Position numbers and translations under genes: made by a program
Shown here: positions 54,843 through 64,000 of the stretch, in pieces
Layout of the letters: each line of letters opens with the position of its first letter
Numbering within the stretch: the first letter of the stretch is position 1
Origin: Corinectria fuckeliana
Lineage: Eukaryota > Ascomycota > Sordariomycetes > Hypocreales > Nectriaceae
Direction of reading: 5' to 3'
Assembly: GCA_019137255.1 (NCBI GenBank)
Contig: WPDH01000180.1
Location: 1 to 64,000, forward strand
DNA length: 64,000 nt
The notes under the pieces: model-generated
Seen by the model: only the letters and a program-made list of their open reading frames with translations
Databases searched by the model: none
What the model was told of the DNA's origin: nothing

Positions 54843-56094
54843 TCAACATAGCTCCCACAACGGTTGAGGAACAGCCCGCGCTAGCGGAGGTCCAGGCAAA
54901 TGATGCGTCTGCTTCAGACCTACGTACACTACGCGGCGCGACGGGTTGGCCATGGTGATGGAGCGGGACTCAAGGCCATAGTAATCGGAGATGGAGTGGG
55001 CGAGCCACCGCCTTCATTCTCGTTAGCTGGGTGTCTCGGAAAAGCGCAAATGTGTACTGGAGAGGATTGGTTGCGCAAGCTTACTTGTAGGCAGCGCTCT
55101 CATCGGTGCCGAACGAGTCGAACACCATGCCCGAGTCGATAGTCTCTTGCGAGACCTCCCTGCGGGCCCTCCTCCACCGCGGCCTCTTCTCCTGCAGCTC
55201 GCGCATGGCACCGTTCCTGCCCACAAACACAATCTCCTCGTCCTCGGAGTCCATCTCCTCGGCCGCGCTGTCCACGTCGTCTAGCGTCTCGGCCCCGGCC
55301 TCGACCTCGAGCTGCTGGCTGCGCAGAAACTCCCTGACGGGTTCCTCGAGGGCGCGGACCCAGGTGCGGACGACGGGGCTGCGCTTGGCGGCCTCGCGGA
55401 GGTTGCGTGGGACCTCGCCGGGGCCGAGGCCGGTGGCGCTGCCACGCTGGAGCTGCTGCTTCTTGCGCGACGCCTGCAGGCGGATCGTCTTGTCCTCGAC
55501 GCGCTGGCGGACGCCGCGGTCCCAGAACTGGGCGAGCTGGTAGGGAACGCGGTGGATGGGGTGCGTGGGGTGGACTTCCCAGTCGGCCGGCTGCGGGGGC
55601 TGGACGTTTGGGACGTGCATGAGATGGTCTGTCGCGGAGTGAACAAATGATCAGCATGGGTAGCCCGCAAACGGGGAAGATAAGAAGGAGGATGGACGGT
55701 GCCCTGTCGTACCGTTCTCCCAGCGCCTCCGCTGCCGACTGCCTTCCTTGCCCTTCAACACCATATCGCGCTTGCGCTGGCTGTCTCGCCTGGAGAGCGG
55801 CCGAGGCGGGGGCGCAGGCCTCCCAGCCTCGGTGAAGTTCACATTACGGGTGGCGGACGACTCCTTGGCCTTGGCCTCGTGGTCGATTGGGATGGAAAGC
55901 GGGGAGCCGGTTCCGCGGGCGAGGGCGGAGACGCTGAGGGACTGGAGGGCGGAGACGGTCCAGGCGTCGATGTCGATGGCATCGTTCGCGACGGGGGTCA
56001 AGGGCGAGGGAGCGTGGGCAATTGGAGTTTGCGGCGCCACGGAGTTTGCCGCTGGGTTGTATTCAGGAGGCGGGACGGCGCTGTAGATGGCCAT
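54843..56094 (-). CDS. R3H-associated / R3H-domain protein
   Basis: Putative single-stranded nucleic-acid-binding protein of 364 aa. Exons are 56094-55713, 55628-55085 and 55011-54843. The N-terminal R3H-associated region starts MAIYSAVPPPEYNP and includes RKRDMVLKGKEGSRQRRRWEN. The middle has DWEVHPTHPIHRVPYQLAQFWD and an acidic run (EEMDSEDEEIVFV). The last small exon supplies the R3H motif itself, KRWLAHSISDYYGLESRSI followed by PSRRVVYVGLK. A model stopping at an in-frame TAA just after the second exon would lose that motif. The intron (CAA/GTAAGC to GAAG/GCGG) restores it. Function is not assigned; RNA or DNA binding is inferred from the R3H motif. Confidence 0.85.
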
Positions 56095-57050
56095 GATAGG
56101 CGATATAGGACACGAGGCGGAACGGGTTTGGATTGCGGGGTGAGACGATGGATAGGGCGGAAGTGGACTTGGAAGAAGATGAATAGGATACTAAGTAGGT
56201 AGAGACGATGATGGTCCCCAAGGAAATCCGACAACCGGTAGGGGATAAAACTGGCGACGACAATTTCTCGGGGGGGGGGAGGGGGGGAAGGGTTAGGGGA
56301 ATTTAGGGGTAAAGGAAATAGAGGTAATGATGATGGTTCGAGAGCTTGCAGATAGGGATAAAGGTTGCCATGGCCCGCGATGAATCATACCTCCTGAGAG
56401 TGATGACCCCCGTTCCCTCGGTGCGTGGAGCGAGATGAGACACGGCCAATCATGACGCGAGCGCATCCCACACTGTTCGGATCCCGGAGCATCTTGGGAA
56501 GCCACCCACCGCACGTCCAACAGTCCTCCGCCGGCCATTCCGCCACTCGGTACGTGTGTGCGTTGAGTTGTAGGACTTCGTTCGTACAATAGCTGTAGAC
56601 CAGCGTAGTATGCAAGCTAGACTATGTCAGTGCATTACTTATCTGCGGGGTTGTGCCAAAGAGAGCGACAGGCCCCACGGCTTCTCACCAGATGCTGGGT
56701 CGAGTAACAGTCATGATGACTCCGAACCCAATGCAGGGTGAAGTGGAGACTGCAGATGGTCTAGGCAGCCAAGACGCGGAGTATTGCTCATCGAGACACC
56801 AAAGAACCATTTTCGAAGTCCAGACAGATGACAACGCACAGATGACAACAGACATTCAGTCCAGGCCAGGAGGCGAGAGAACTCGGCAACTTAATTGGCA
56901 TGTGGACATGGGAGAGCGAGCAATATATACACCATTAAAATGCAATCCTACCATGGTAAAAATAAATACACCGACGCAAGCAGCCCTTGGATATCATATG
57001 CTTTCTTCTCTTTCCCTAGTTGGACTGCCTGTGACCTTTTGTAAAGAAAA
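56095..57050. other. R3H gene upstream region / PQ-loop gene 3' flank
   Basis: 956 bp between two minus-strand genes. Includes a purine/G-rich tract (56268-56305). A 139-codon plus-strand frame at 56653-57072 has no recognisable similarity and overlaps the PQ-loop gene end. No supported gene. Confidence 0.5.
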
Positions 57051-58290
57051 TCAGTCTCGGGTCGAGTCGTAATTCCTGTGGGGGTTGCCAATGCCTCCGG
57101 GTCTCAGCAACGGCTGGTTCTCCCGCTCAATCGCCCGCTCCTCACGCTCCTGGATGTCGTCCAAGTCCTCTTCCGTCTCGGCGTATCGCTCCGGGTGACC
57201 CGTAAACGGACCTGGAAGCCCGCGCTCCCAGCCCTCCGAGTAGGTGCGGCTGGCCGAGGGTCTCCGGGGCATGCTGGAGTACTGGACGGGTGACTGTGGC
57301 GTAGTGTTCGAGAACCCATTCGTGTGGGCGTGGGTGTCCTGGCGTCGTGCTGCAAGTTCAAAGTAGATGCCCATGGCAAGTACCGAACCCTGCATCAAAG
57401 CCGAGATTAGATAGATGACCCAGGTACTCCATCCCGCCCAGCCCAGCCGGCCGAACAAGCTCGCCGCGAACAGGAAGCCGCCAGGCGTCTGGATGCACAT
57501 CATGGGAATGCTCAGGCTCCCCACATGCTTCAGGTGGTACGTCGTCCAGATCTGCGGCACGTATTGGATGGCAGCGAGGGTTGTGGCCATGACGCCCAAG
57601 AAGTTTGCCCAGAAAACGAGGTGGTCAGGGACAGCAATGACGAAGACCCCCGTGAGGATGATTACAATCAGGCCATGCAGGACGCAGAGCAGGCCAACCA
57701 TGACAGCCGTCTCCCACTTGGGCGCATCGCCGCGGAGCTCCTCTGGGGGAACGGTCGCCTGCCTATAACGGAAGAAGATCAAGAACAGAACGAGACTACG
57801 ACCAAGTTAGCCCGGGATCTGAGCGAGTCACCATCACTGTGTTATATGAAGAGGGAGCGCCTACATGAGACTGAAACAGACCCATTGGGCGCCGAGCTGG
57901 AAGACACCGAGCAATCCTGCGGTGCACTCAAAGGCGCCGAGTTCCTTGCAGCAGCCGATGGCAACGCGCGACGGCGGGACGGTCAGGATGTTGGCGAAGC
58001 CGGCGGTGGCGGACGTGGTCCCAAGCAGCACAAAGTAGGGAGAGATGCCCTCCGACGTGCCCCGCGAGATGATGCGGTAGTGTTGGGGAAGGTAGGAGAC
58101 GAAAATGCCGAGCAACAGGATTCTGCACCAATGTTATTTTCAACCTTCAAAACATGGAGTGAGGCGCGGGGCAGTGGCTGGGATTAGAGGTATCGTACAT
58201 GGAAATGAAGAGCTCAAGGTACGAGGGCGTCTTCAGCTGCTCGCACCCGTCATCGGGGGAGGCAAAGACGTCCATGCTTGCGGATGTCAT
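57051..58290 (-). CDS. PQ-loop repeat membrane protein
   Basis: Seven-helix-type PQ-loop protein of 364 aa, the family of lysosomal/vacuolar amino-acid exporters and related sensors. Exons are 58290-58199, 58122-57865 and 57795-57051. The first PQ loop is YLPQHYRIISRGTSEGISPYF. The second is YVPQIWTTYHLKHVGSLSIP, with GGFLFAASLFGRLGW after it. Hydrophobic helices flank both, and all are intact. The C-terminal 90 residues are hydrophilic (SSMPRRPSASRTYSEGW, then an acidic DDIQEREERAIE) and probably cytosolic. Vacuolar location and cargo are inferences. Divergent from the WD40 gene. Confidence 0.88.
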
Positions 58291-59428
58291 GGGAAGATGG
58301 GCAGCAGGCAGGGCGCAGTTCAGTTGTGAAGGGAAGTGGATGTTGCGGCTCTGCTGATGGTGGTCAAGAGAAGGATCGTCGAGAATCACGGGTTTCAAGG
58401 GACTCGGGGGCCCCAGCTCGGGGTGTGGTGGATAAGAGAAGGGGAGCGAAGGCGAGAACGGCGCGGGTTTGGGATGGATGGGTGACGTATGTTGTGGGGG
58501 GGATGGTTTGGGCGAGGCTGTCGTGAGAGCAGCGGTTCGGAGACCTGGAGACGGCACGGCGTGAAAGCTGGTGCAGTGGTAACAAGCAGGACTGGACAAT
58601 GAGAACGATAACCAGTAGGACAGGGCTACGAAATGACCACGGTGATGCACGCGGGAGCCTGGTTACGTGTGGGAGGTGAAGCCTGTGTTGTTTGGCTGCG
58701 GAGATTTGATGGTGAGAGTGAGAGTGAGAGTGAACGTCGAGAGTCCTGAGGTCGAGAGGAAAGGAAGCTTGGAGCAGGGAACAAAGCCACTGTACTAGTA
58801 GTAGCTCTGGTTTCGGCCGGGGGTGGGCATTTTGGGCATCCATTTGCGATTGGCCCTGAGACCGGGGAGTCGGCTTTGTGTCAGCACGCCAAGCCCCCAG
58901 AGACAGCAAGTACAGATAAATACTTATTAGTACCCCCTCGGTAGGTTACTTCGTAGTAGAGGTGCAGCATACTAAGTAGTACAGGCACCCGTTCCCCAAA
59001 GTTCGTTCCTTAAAAAGCATCCCCATTTTGATGACGTCGCCAGAATGCGAAGATGAGGCCGCCGTCTAGGTAATTAGTACTTAATCTATCTACCTCTTAG
59101 TCTAGTTACAAGTTACACCAGACAACGCCGTAAATGGGACGACGCTATGATGGATGATGGACCGGAGACGAGTCGTTTCAAGGGCACGAATCCGGAATGG
59201 CTGCTTCGTCAGATCTGCGCAATGCATCCATTTGAACCTACCTACGAAGTAATTACAATACGCACAGATGGGCACTAGGCCTACTCCGTACTACGCACTA
59301 GGCCTACATACTAAGGGCAGTATCGTAGAGCCTGGTCTAACCGCTTTCACCCCATAATTCTCAACCTACTTCACTCACACTTGAATACTGTGCACATCGC
59401 CGTCTCTGACTGAACCACATGTCGCATC
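58291..59428. promoter_or_regulatory. Divergent intergenic region, PQ-loop / WD40 gene
   Basis: 1.14 kb between divergent genes. Contains a short GTGAGA tandem array (about 58710-58735), CTAGGCCTAC direct repeats near 59275 and 59301, and AGTACT/TAGGTA-type words. Minus-strand frames of up to about 180 codons here lack similarity and are probably leader sequence. No gene supported. Confidence 0.5.
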
Positions 59429-60826
59429 ATGGATGACCCTGAACGCGACTATCCCGCCAATGCCGTTACCAATGCCGTTACCGATACGGATACAGGTGCC
59501 GGTGCTGATGCTGAGCTCATCAACCCCAAGCCGCCCTCGGAAGAGCAGCCGAGCCAGCATGAACGTGCCCCAGCCATTCATCTCATAGCTGAGAACGCCA
59601 TCCCTCGGACTAGCCAAGATGCGAAAGAAAATCACGGGGCCAAACCCACCACGCACAGCACTCGACAAGAATTCTACACTTCCGCCCAATGGACCGCCGA
59701 CGGCACCTCCCTCGTCGTGTCCTCCTCCCGCAACTCCATCTCCACCTTTGTTCTCCCCAACGACCTCCTTGACCCGTCGTCCCGGCCGCAGAGCATCGAG
59801 CACCAATCCACCATCTTCCTGCCCGAGGCCACGCAGACCATCGTCCCAGCGCCCTTCTTCTCCCTGGCCGAGCCCGCTTCCCAGACAGCCCTCCTCGGCT
59901 CCCGCGACCACCCCATCCAGCTCAGCAGTCTCTTCCCCCACCATGACTCCTTCGCCACGCTGCTCGCAACGTACAAGCTGATCCGGCACGAGACGGAAGA
60001 GTACATCACGCCCTCTTCCATGCTGTGGGAGCTCCCTGGGACGCACTTCGTCTGCGGCTCCGTGAACCGCGTCGACTACTTCGACATGTCGCGCCACGGC
60101 TCGGACGGCCCGCTGCTGACGATCCCCACCATCCCATCCAAGCGACACATCGCCAAGGGCAGCGGCGTCGGCATGAAGGGCACCGTGTCCGCGCTTTCCG
60201 CATCACCAATGGACGCTAACGGCGGCACCATCATCGCAGCGGGAACCTGGACCCGCTGGCTCGGGCTATACGACCTTCGCCGTACTGACAAGATCGTGGC
60301 TAACTGGGCCGTCTCCAACGCGGACGAGATGGACGGTGCAGCGGAGATTGGCGGGCAGGGCATAGTGCAGGTATGCTGGAGCCCCTGCGGCCGGTACCTA
60401 GTCGTCAACGAGCGCCAGTCCACGGGGCTTCTCGTTTACGACATCCGCGGCTCGGGCAGGCTCCTCAGCGTCCTCACGGGGCGCGACGCCAGGACGCAGC
60501 AGAAGCTAACATGCGACGTCTTCCAAGGCGGCCAATACGCTGACGCCTCGTTCTTTGAGGTCTGGGCCGGAACCCGGGACGGCTCCGTCGTAGTCTGGGA
60601 AGACGTCGGTAGCAGCGTTGGTGCCGTAGACCCGTCGTGGGACTGGAAGGCCCACGAGTCACCCGTAGGGAGCGCCATCCTCCACGCGAGCGGCTCGGTC
60701 GCGGCCACGTGCTCCGGGGGATGGGGCTCCCCATCCGTCGAGGACTTCGGCAGAGCGCGATCTCCCCCCAGCGCCCAGAGCGTCTTTGACGAGTCGGGGC
60801 TCAGGGTCTGGTCCATTGGAGGTTGA
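59429..60826 (+). CDS. WD40 protein, TCAB1/WRAP53 and Swt21-like
   Basis: 465-aa single-exon WD-repeat protein. After a disordered 60-residue leader, FYTSAQWTADGTSLVVSSSRNSISTF begins the propeller. YKLIRHETEEYITPSSMLW, GTIIAAGTWTRWLGLYDLRR, VCWSPCGRYLVVNERQSTGLLVYDIR and FEVWAGTRDGSVVVWEDVGS are consistent with successive blades of the Swt21/TCAB1 group. Human TCAB1 guides telomerase RNA and scaRNAs to Cajal bodies; yeast Swt21 acts in splicing. A nuclear RNP role is inferred. The C-terminus ends shortly after the last blade. Confidence 0.82.
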   Translation: MDDPERDYPANAVTNAVTDTDTGAGADAELINPKPPSEEQPSQHERAPAIHLIAENAIPRTSQDAKENHGAKPTTHSTRQEFYTSAQWTADGTSLVVSSSRNSISTFVLPNDLLDPSSRPQSIEHQSTIFLPEATQTIVPAPFFSLAEPASQTALLGSRDHPIQLSSLFPHHDSFATLLATYKLIRHETEEYITPSSMLWELPGTHFVCGSVNRVDYFDMSRHGSDGPLLTIPTIPSKRHIAKGSGVGMKGTVSALSASPMDANGGTIIAAGTWTRWLGLYDLRRTDKIVANWAVSNADEMDGAAEIGGQGIVQVCWSPCGRYLVVNERQSTGLLVYDIRGSGRLLSVLTGRDARTQQKLTCDVFQGGQYADASFFEVWAGTRDGSVVVWEDVGSSVGAVDPSWDWKAHESPVGSAILHASGSVAATCSGGWGSPSVEDFGRARSPPSAQSVFDESGLRVWSIGG

Positions 60827-61996
60827 TCCTCCGCCAATATCCTACCCACGTATGCCCCCTATCTGTATAATTTTCCTATAGATGATACCCCTTTGAACCT
60901 CCATAGCGGACTCGGAGTTTGACAACGGTACGGCCAACGGATGCTGAGCTTAAATTTATGCGTAGTAATCGGGAAGAGTCCCATTGAGCCTTACATCTGG
61001 TCCGCACTTGGACTTGACGAAGCGTGTGCATCGTAAGAGCTGTAGTTGCGGCCAACAGGAAACCTTGAAGCCTCGAAGTCCTCTCCTTTTTCCACTTTAA
61101 TCCCCCGTTGTCTATGCGTCTGGCGCTCAGCGAGAAGAAACGTTTGCATAACCCCTGACAGAGGGTATCGGACACTCGCCGTCAACTAGTTCGTACTCCT
61201 TTCGGGTCCAGTACTGGTCACTGCCCAATTCTACCGATTAACTCGGCCTGCTTTGCCTCAGCCATGAAGCCTATAGGACTGAACGTCTTTCAAATATGCC
61301 AGTAGCTAGGCAGTTAGAAGGAACACGCAAGTCTGCTGCTAGACTAACTTCGAATACAAAGCACAAGCTGAACAACACAATGGACAGTTCAACAGCAAAA
61401 TGCTATCATTCTAGAGTCGTGCTATTCAGGCTGTAAACCCACCCGTCTCTACCATGCTATTCGCTTTGACACAGTCCCAATACCCCAATGCCTTGATGCC
61501 TCGAGGTCCTAGTGTTATAAAAGCCATCCCAACGTTGTAATAACCCAATAATGCCCTGACTACTAGCGAAGCCATGGTCAAGAGGAGAAGGTCATAAATG
61601 GAGTGAAAGTCAGTGTAGGCACACGATAACTATACAGCCCGAACAGCATGACTCTTATTCTATGTACGATGTAGCTATCTAAGTAGCTATCTAAGTAACT
61701 ATTGCGCTGCCTGTGAAAGCCGGGCTGCGTGGTCTGTGGTCATATCTCCCTCCACGATTACCAAGTCGGTTTGAGCCGACTAATCTATTATCCTTCCCAT
61801 TGACGATAATTCCCGATATGCCGTGCGGGACCACATGCTCATTACTTCCGTGACGGAGCCTCTCTAAACACATAAAACTCCACTTCGAATACCGACCAAG
61901 TCCATAAAAAAACGCCGTTGCAATCCAAATCAGCTGTAGCCTCGGCTACATTCCCCTTGAGACGTTCTTTTCATCTCGTATAATTCGTGATTCTGC
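60827..61996. other. Convergent 3' spacer with short tandem words
   Basis: 1.17 kb between convergent genes. Contains the tandem words TAGCTATCTAAG at about 61672-61698. Reading frames are under 120 codons and without similarity. The mucin-like gene 3' UTR may extend into it. Confidence 0.5.
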
Positions 61997-63541
61997 TTAG
62001 ACCCAGCCTGGATCTCGGTTTTGCTGCCACAACGGACCCCCGCCTCCTCCACGGGGACCTGGGTAGGCGCTGCTGGGGCTGCTAAGGTCGCTGGGGTCGC
62101 TGACGAGGGCTGTATTCGGTCTCGACTCCTCATCGATGGGTCCCAGTGGAGAGTGAAAGCCTCCGTTGTATTCATCGAGCTCGCGGGTGTCCCGAGTAAG
62201 GGGCTCCTCGTCCAAGTCCATCTGGTGCGAATCGTGACCAACAGCCATGACGCCACCCGCGGCTGATCCAGGACCATATCCATAGGGGTAGTTTGGCTGG
62301 TACGGTTCGGCTCTCCGATCTTCGTCGAAGAAGTCGTCCACTGGGGTTATAGTCCCACCGCGTGCCACAGCCGTTGGCGGGAGTGGTGTGCTTTCATCGA
62401 CTTCTCGCATCGGCAGTAATGGCTGGATATTGCCGTTGCCATCAGACCCGGGCCTGTAGAGTCTGTTAGCATGGTTCCCTTTTTGGGAGTAGCCTTTACT
62501 TTGACTGCATTAATTCTGAACTTACTCTGCTTTCTGGTTTAGACCATCCTGGTTACCCTTCTTGCGTCTCCACAACCAGACACCAAGGATGATCAAAGCC
62601 ACCAACGCGGCAACGCCGCTGATCGTCCCGCCGATGATTGCACCCGTGTTCTTCGAGCCATTGTCGTCGCCGTCAGTGTCAGGGGCGGAGGCTGCGGATG
62701 TCGAAGAGGAGGAGCCTTCAGAACTGGTGGGCGACTTCTCATCGGTCTCGGTGCGGCTTGCAGAGGGTGAAGTTTCAGACTTGCTCTCGGTTGATGTTTT
62801 CGTGCTCGAAGTCTTGATCTTGGAGGTTTTTGCGCTGGACGTCTTTGTACTCGATGCGTTCGTCTTAGTAGATGTCTTACTGGCAGACGTTTTGGTGGCC
62901 GTTCTCGAAGAGTCTGTGTGTGAGCTTGACTCCTTGGTTGCCCCAGTAGTGGCCTCGGATGATGAATCCGCAGTATTTGTGATTGGGGCAGTTATGCTTG
63001 TAAGCTTGATGGCCGACTTTCCTGATGCCGTTCCTACGACAGTGGTCGCCATTCCCGACTCGGAACCGCAACCATACTGAGAGTAGCCCCCTTCGAAACT
63101 GTTCTTGTAGCAGAGATCGGATCCCTGGCAGGTGTAGACGTAAGGGTTCACCTCCGTCTGCGCTCCGCTACTCCCGTCGACACATCCTGTGTAGACGCCC
63201 TGCGTGCAAGAGCCGCCGTCGGGGCAACACCCTACGGCACCATGGTCCACGTCGACGACGCAATGCGATCCGGCGGAGCAGGTGGCTGGCAGAGCGGGAT
63301 CGCCTCCTATGTACCCGCACACTGTGTTTAGCTGCCGACGGTCCAGCGGGTTGTCGAAGTCGCCCGGGGCGATGGTCGCGGCGAAAGGCCAGGGCTGAAC
63401 ATTGATTTCGTGGTGCGCGACGGTCCTCGTTGGTTGAGACTGCGCAAAGGGATGTGCGCTGGCGAAGTGGACGATAACATCGCAGAGAGCGAGGAGCGCG
63501 GCGGCTGATGGCAAGTGCACCATTCGGTTGGCTGGGGACAT
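61997..63541 (-). CDS. Mucin-like single-pass cell-surface protein
   Basis: 490 aa. Exon 1 is 63541-62526 and exon 2 is 62453-61997. The first ATG (MSPANRMVHLPS) opens a signal peptide (SAAALLALCDVIVHFASA). A Cys-rich ectodomain of about 130 residues (VCGYIGG...CSAGSHCVVDVDHGAVGCCPDGGSC, TCQGSDLCYKN) follows, then a Ser/Thr/Lys repeat stalk built on KTSxTKTS, likely O-glycosylated. One transmembrane helix is GAIIGGTISGVAALVALIIL, followed by WLWRRKKG as a stop-transfer anchor. The 160-residue cytosolic tail is acidic with Tyr/Pro motifs (YQPNYPYGYGPG). This layout resembles fungal wall-stress sensors but lacks an obvious WSC motif, so the family is unassigned. Confidence 0.8.
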
Positions 63542-64000
63542 GGTGGAAAGGGTCGTCGCTGTCTCACTCAAACATGGTCCTGTGGTGGCTGAAGGCCGTA
63601 TGTAAATAAGTGAGTAAGATGGAGCGAGGCGGAGGCGAGGTTGAACGTTGATCGTGGCGATCCGACTCGGTCAATTAGGAATAACTGAAGAGTAAAAACC
63701 AAGGATAGACAGAGCAAAGGAAAAATGCGCAAGATTCTCGATGGAACAAAACGAGAGGGTGGAATGGCAGGAAGGAAGACGGGCGGCGTGACACGGCAAC
63801 GGCAACGGCAAGCTGGAAATAGCCCAGGGCAGCTTTACGAGGGAACCGAAACTTGGGGTGGCCAGAGTGAGCATGAGTTGGAGGCGCATGAGCAAGGGTC
63901 CTTTTGGTGGGCCGTTTGGTGGCCGTACGAAGTAGAATCCGAGGGCCGTTGGCTGGCGTTGCTAGGGAAAGGGCGGGAAAAAAAAACGGCTGGCAACGGA
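63542..64000. promoter_or_regulatory. Upstream region of the mucin-like gene
   Basis: 459 bp to the window edge, purine-rich on the plus strand near the end. It probably holds the promoter of the surface-protein gene. No further gene recognised. Confidence 0.45.

Noticed and set aside
56653..57072. 139-codon plus-strand frame beyond the R3H gene
   Set aside because: No similarity, overlaps the 3' end of the PQ-loop gene, no promoter or splice support.
1..64000. tRNA, rRNA or CRISPR loci
   Set aside because: No cloverleaf-like segment with a GTTCGA-type T loop in context, no rRNA-like sequence and no regularly spaced repeats were seen. A tRNAscan run would be decisive for tRNAs.

Overview
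The window is a piece of a filamentous ascomycete genome (Pezizomycotina, most likely a Sordariomycete). The evidence is many short 45-110 nt introns with CTAAC-type branch sites, a fungal secondary-metabolite gene cluster, and housekeeping genes of clearly fungal type. Gene models below were built by joining reading frames at splice sites so that conserved family motifs run through. No transcript data were available.

Positions 1-27,700 hold a biosynthetic cluster. Its core is an intact non-reducing polyketide synthase (SAT-KS-AT-PT-ACP-ACP-TE, 2125 aa, 7 exons). Around it are an EthD-domain protein, an iron-ADH/maleylacetate-reductase-like dehydrogenase, a Zn2Cys6 regulator, a cupin, an MDR oxidoreductase, a SAM-methyltransferase-like protein with a hydrophobic segment, a cytochrome P450, an FAD monooxygenase, a secreted FAD oxidoreductase and an O-methyltransferase-fold protein that lacks the usual SAM and catalytic residues. 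Most of these genes are divergent pairs sharing one promoter region: PKS/EthD, ADH/regulator, cupin/MDR, P450/monooxygenase, oxidoreductase/OMT-like. Five of the six cluster promoter regions carry an inverted CGG-N3-CCG element, nine sites in all. The two variants CGGCTCCCG and CGGGTTCCG recur three times each, counting both strands. This is a plausible binding site for the cluster's Zn2Cys6 protein, with the OMT-like pseudoenzyme as a possible AflS-like co-regulator. No transporter gene is visible. The left border may lie outside the window; the right border is set by ALG9.

Positions 27,900-64,000 are housekeeping and conserved genes: ALG9 mannosyltransferase, NAF1 (H/ACA snoRNP assembly), a secreted M28 leucine aminopeptidase, a tandem-repeat protein with a conserved C-terminus, GINS subunit PSF2, a LYC1-like acetyltransferase, cytosolic prolyl-tRNA synthetase, CCT1 chaperonin, mitochondrial Rieske protein, DDB1, a large protein with a possible XPF/Zip2-like C-terminus, an R3H-domain protein, a PQ-loop membrane protein, a TCAB1/Swt21-like WD40 protein and a mucin-like single-pass surface protein. 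A 443-bp AT-rich element with terminal inverted repeats and TA target duplications (Tc1/mariner-Fot1 type MITE) sits between prolyl-tRNA synthetase and CCT1.

Three two-base N gaps (621, 12438, 34353) occur; the last two lie in homopolymer runs. No rRNA, tRNA or CRISPR was recognised by eye.
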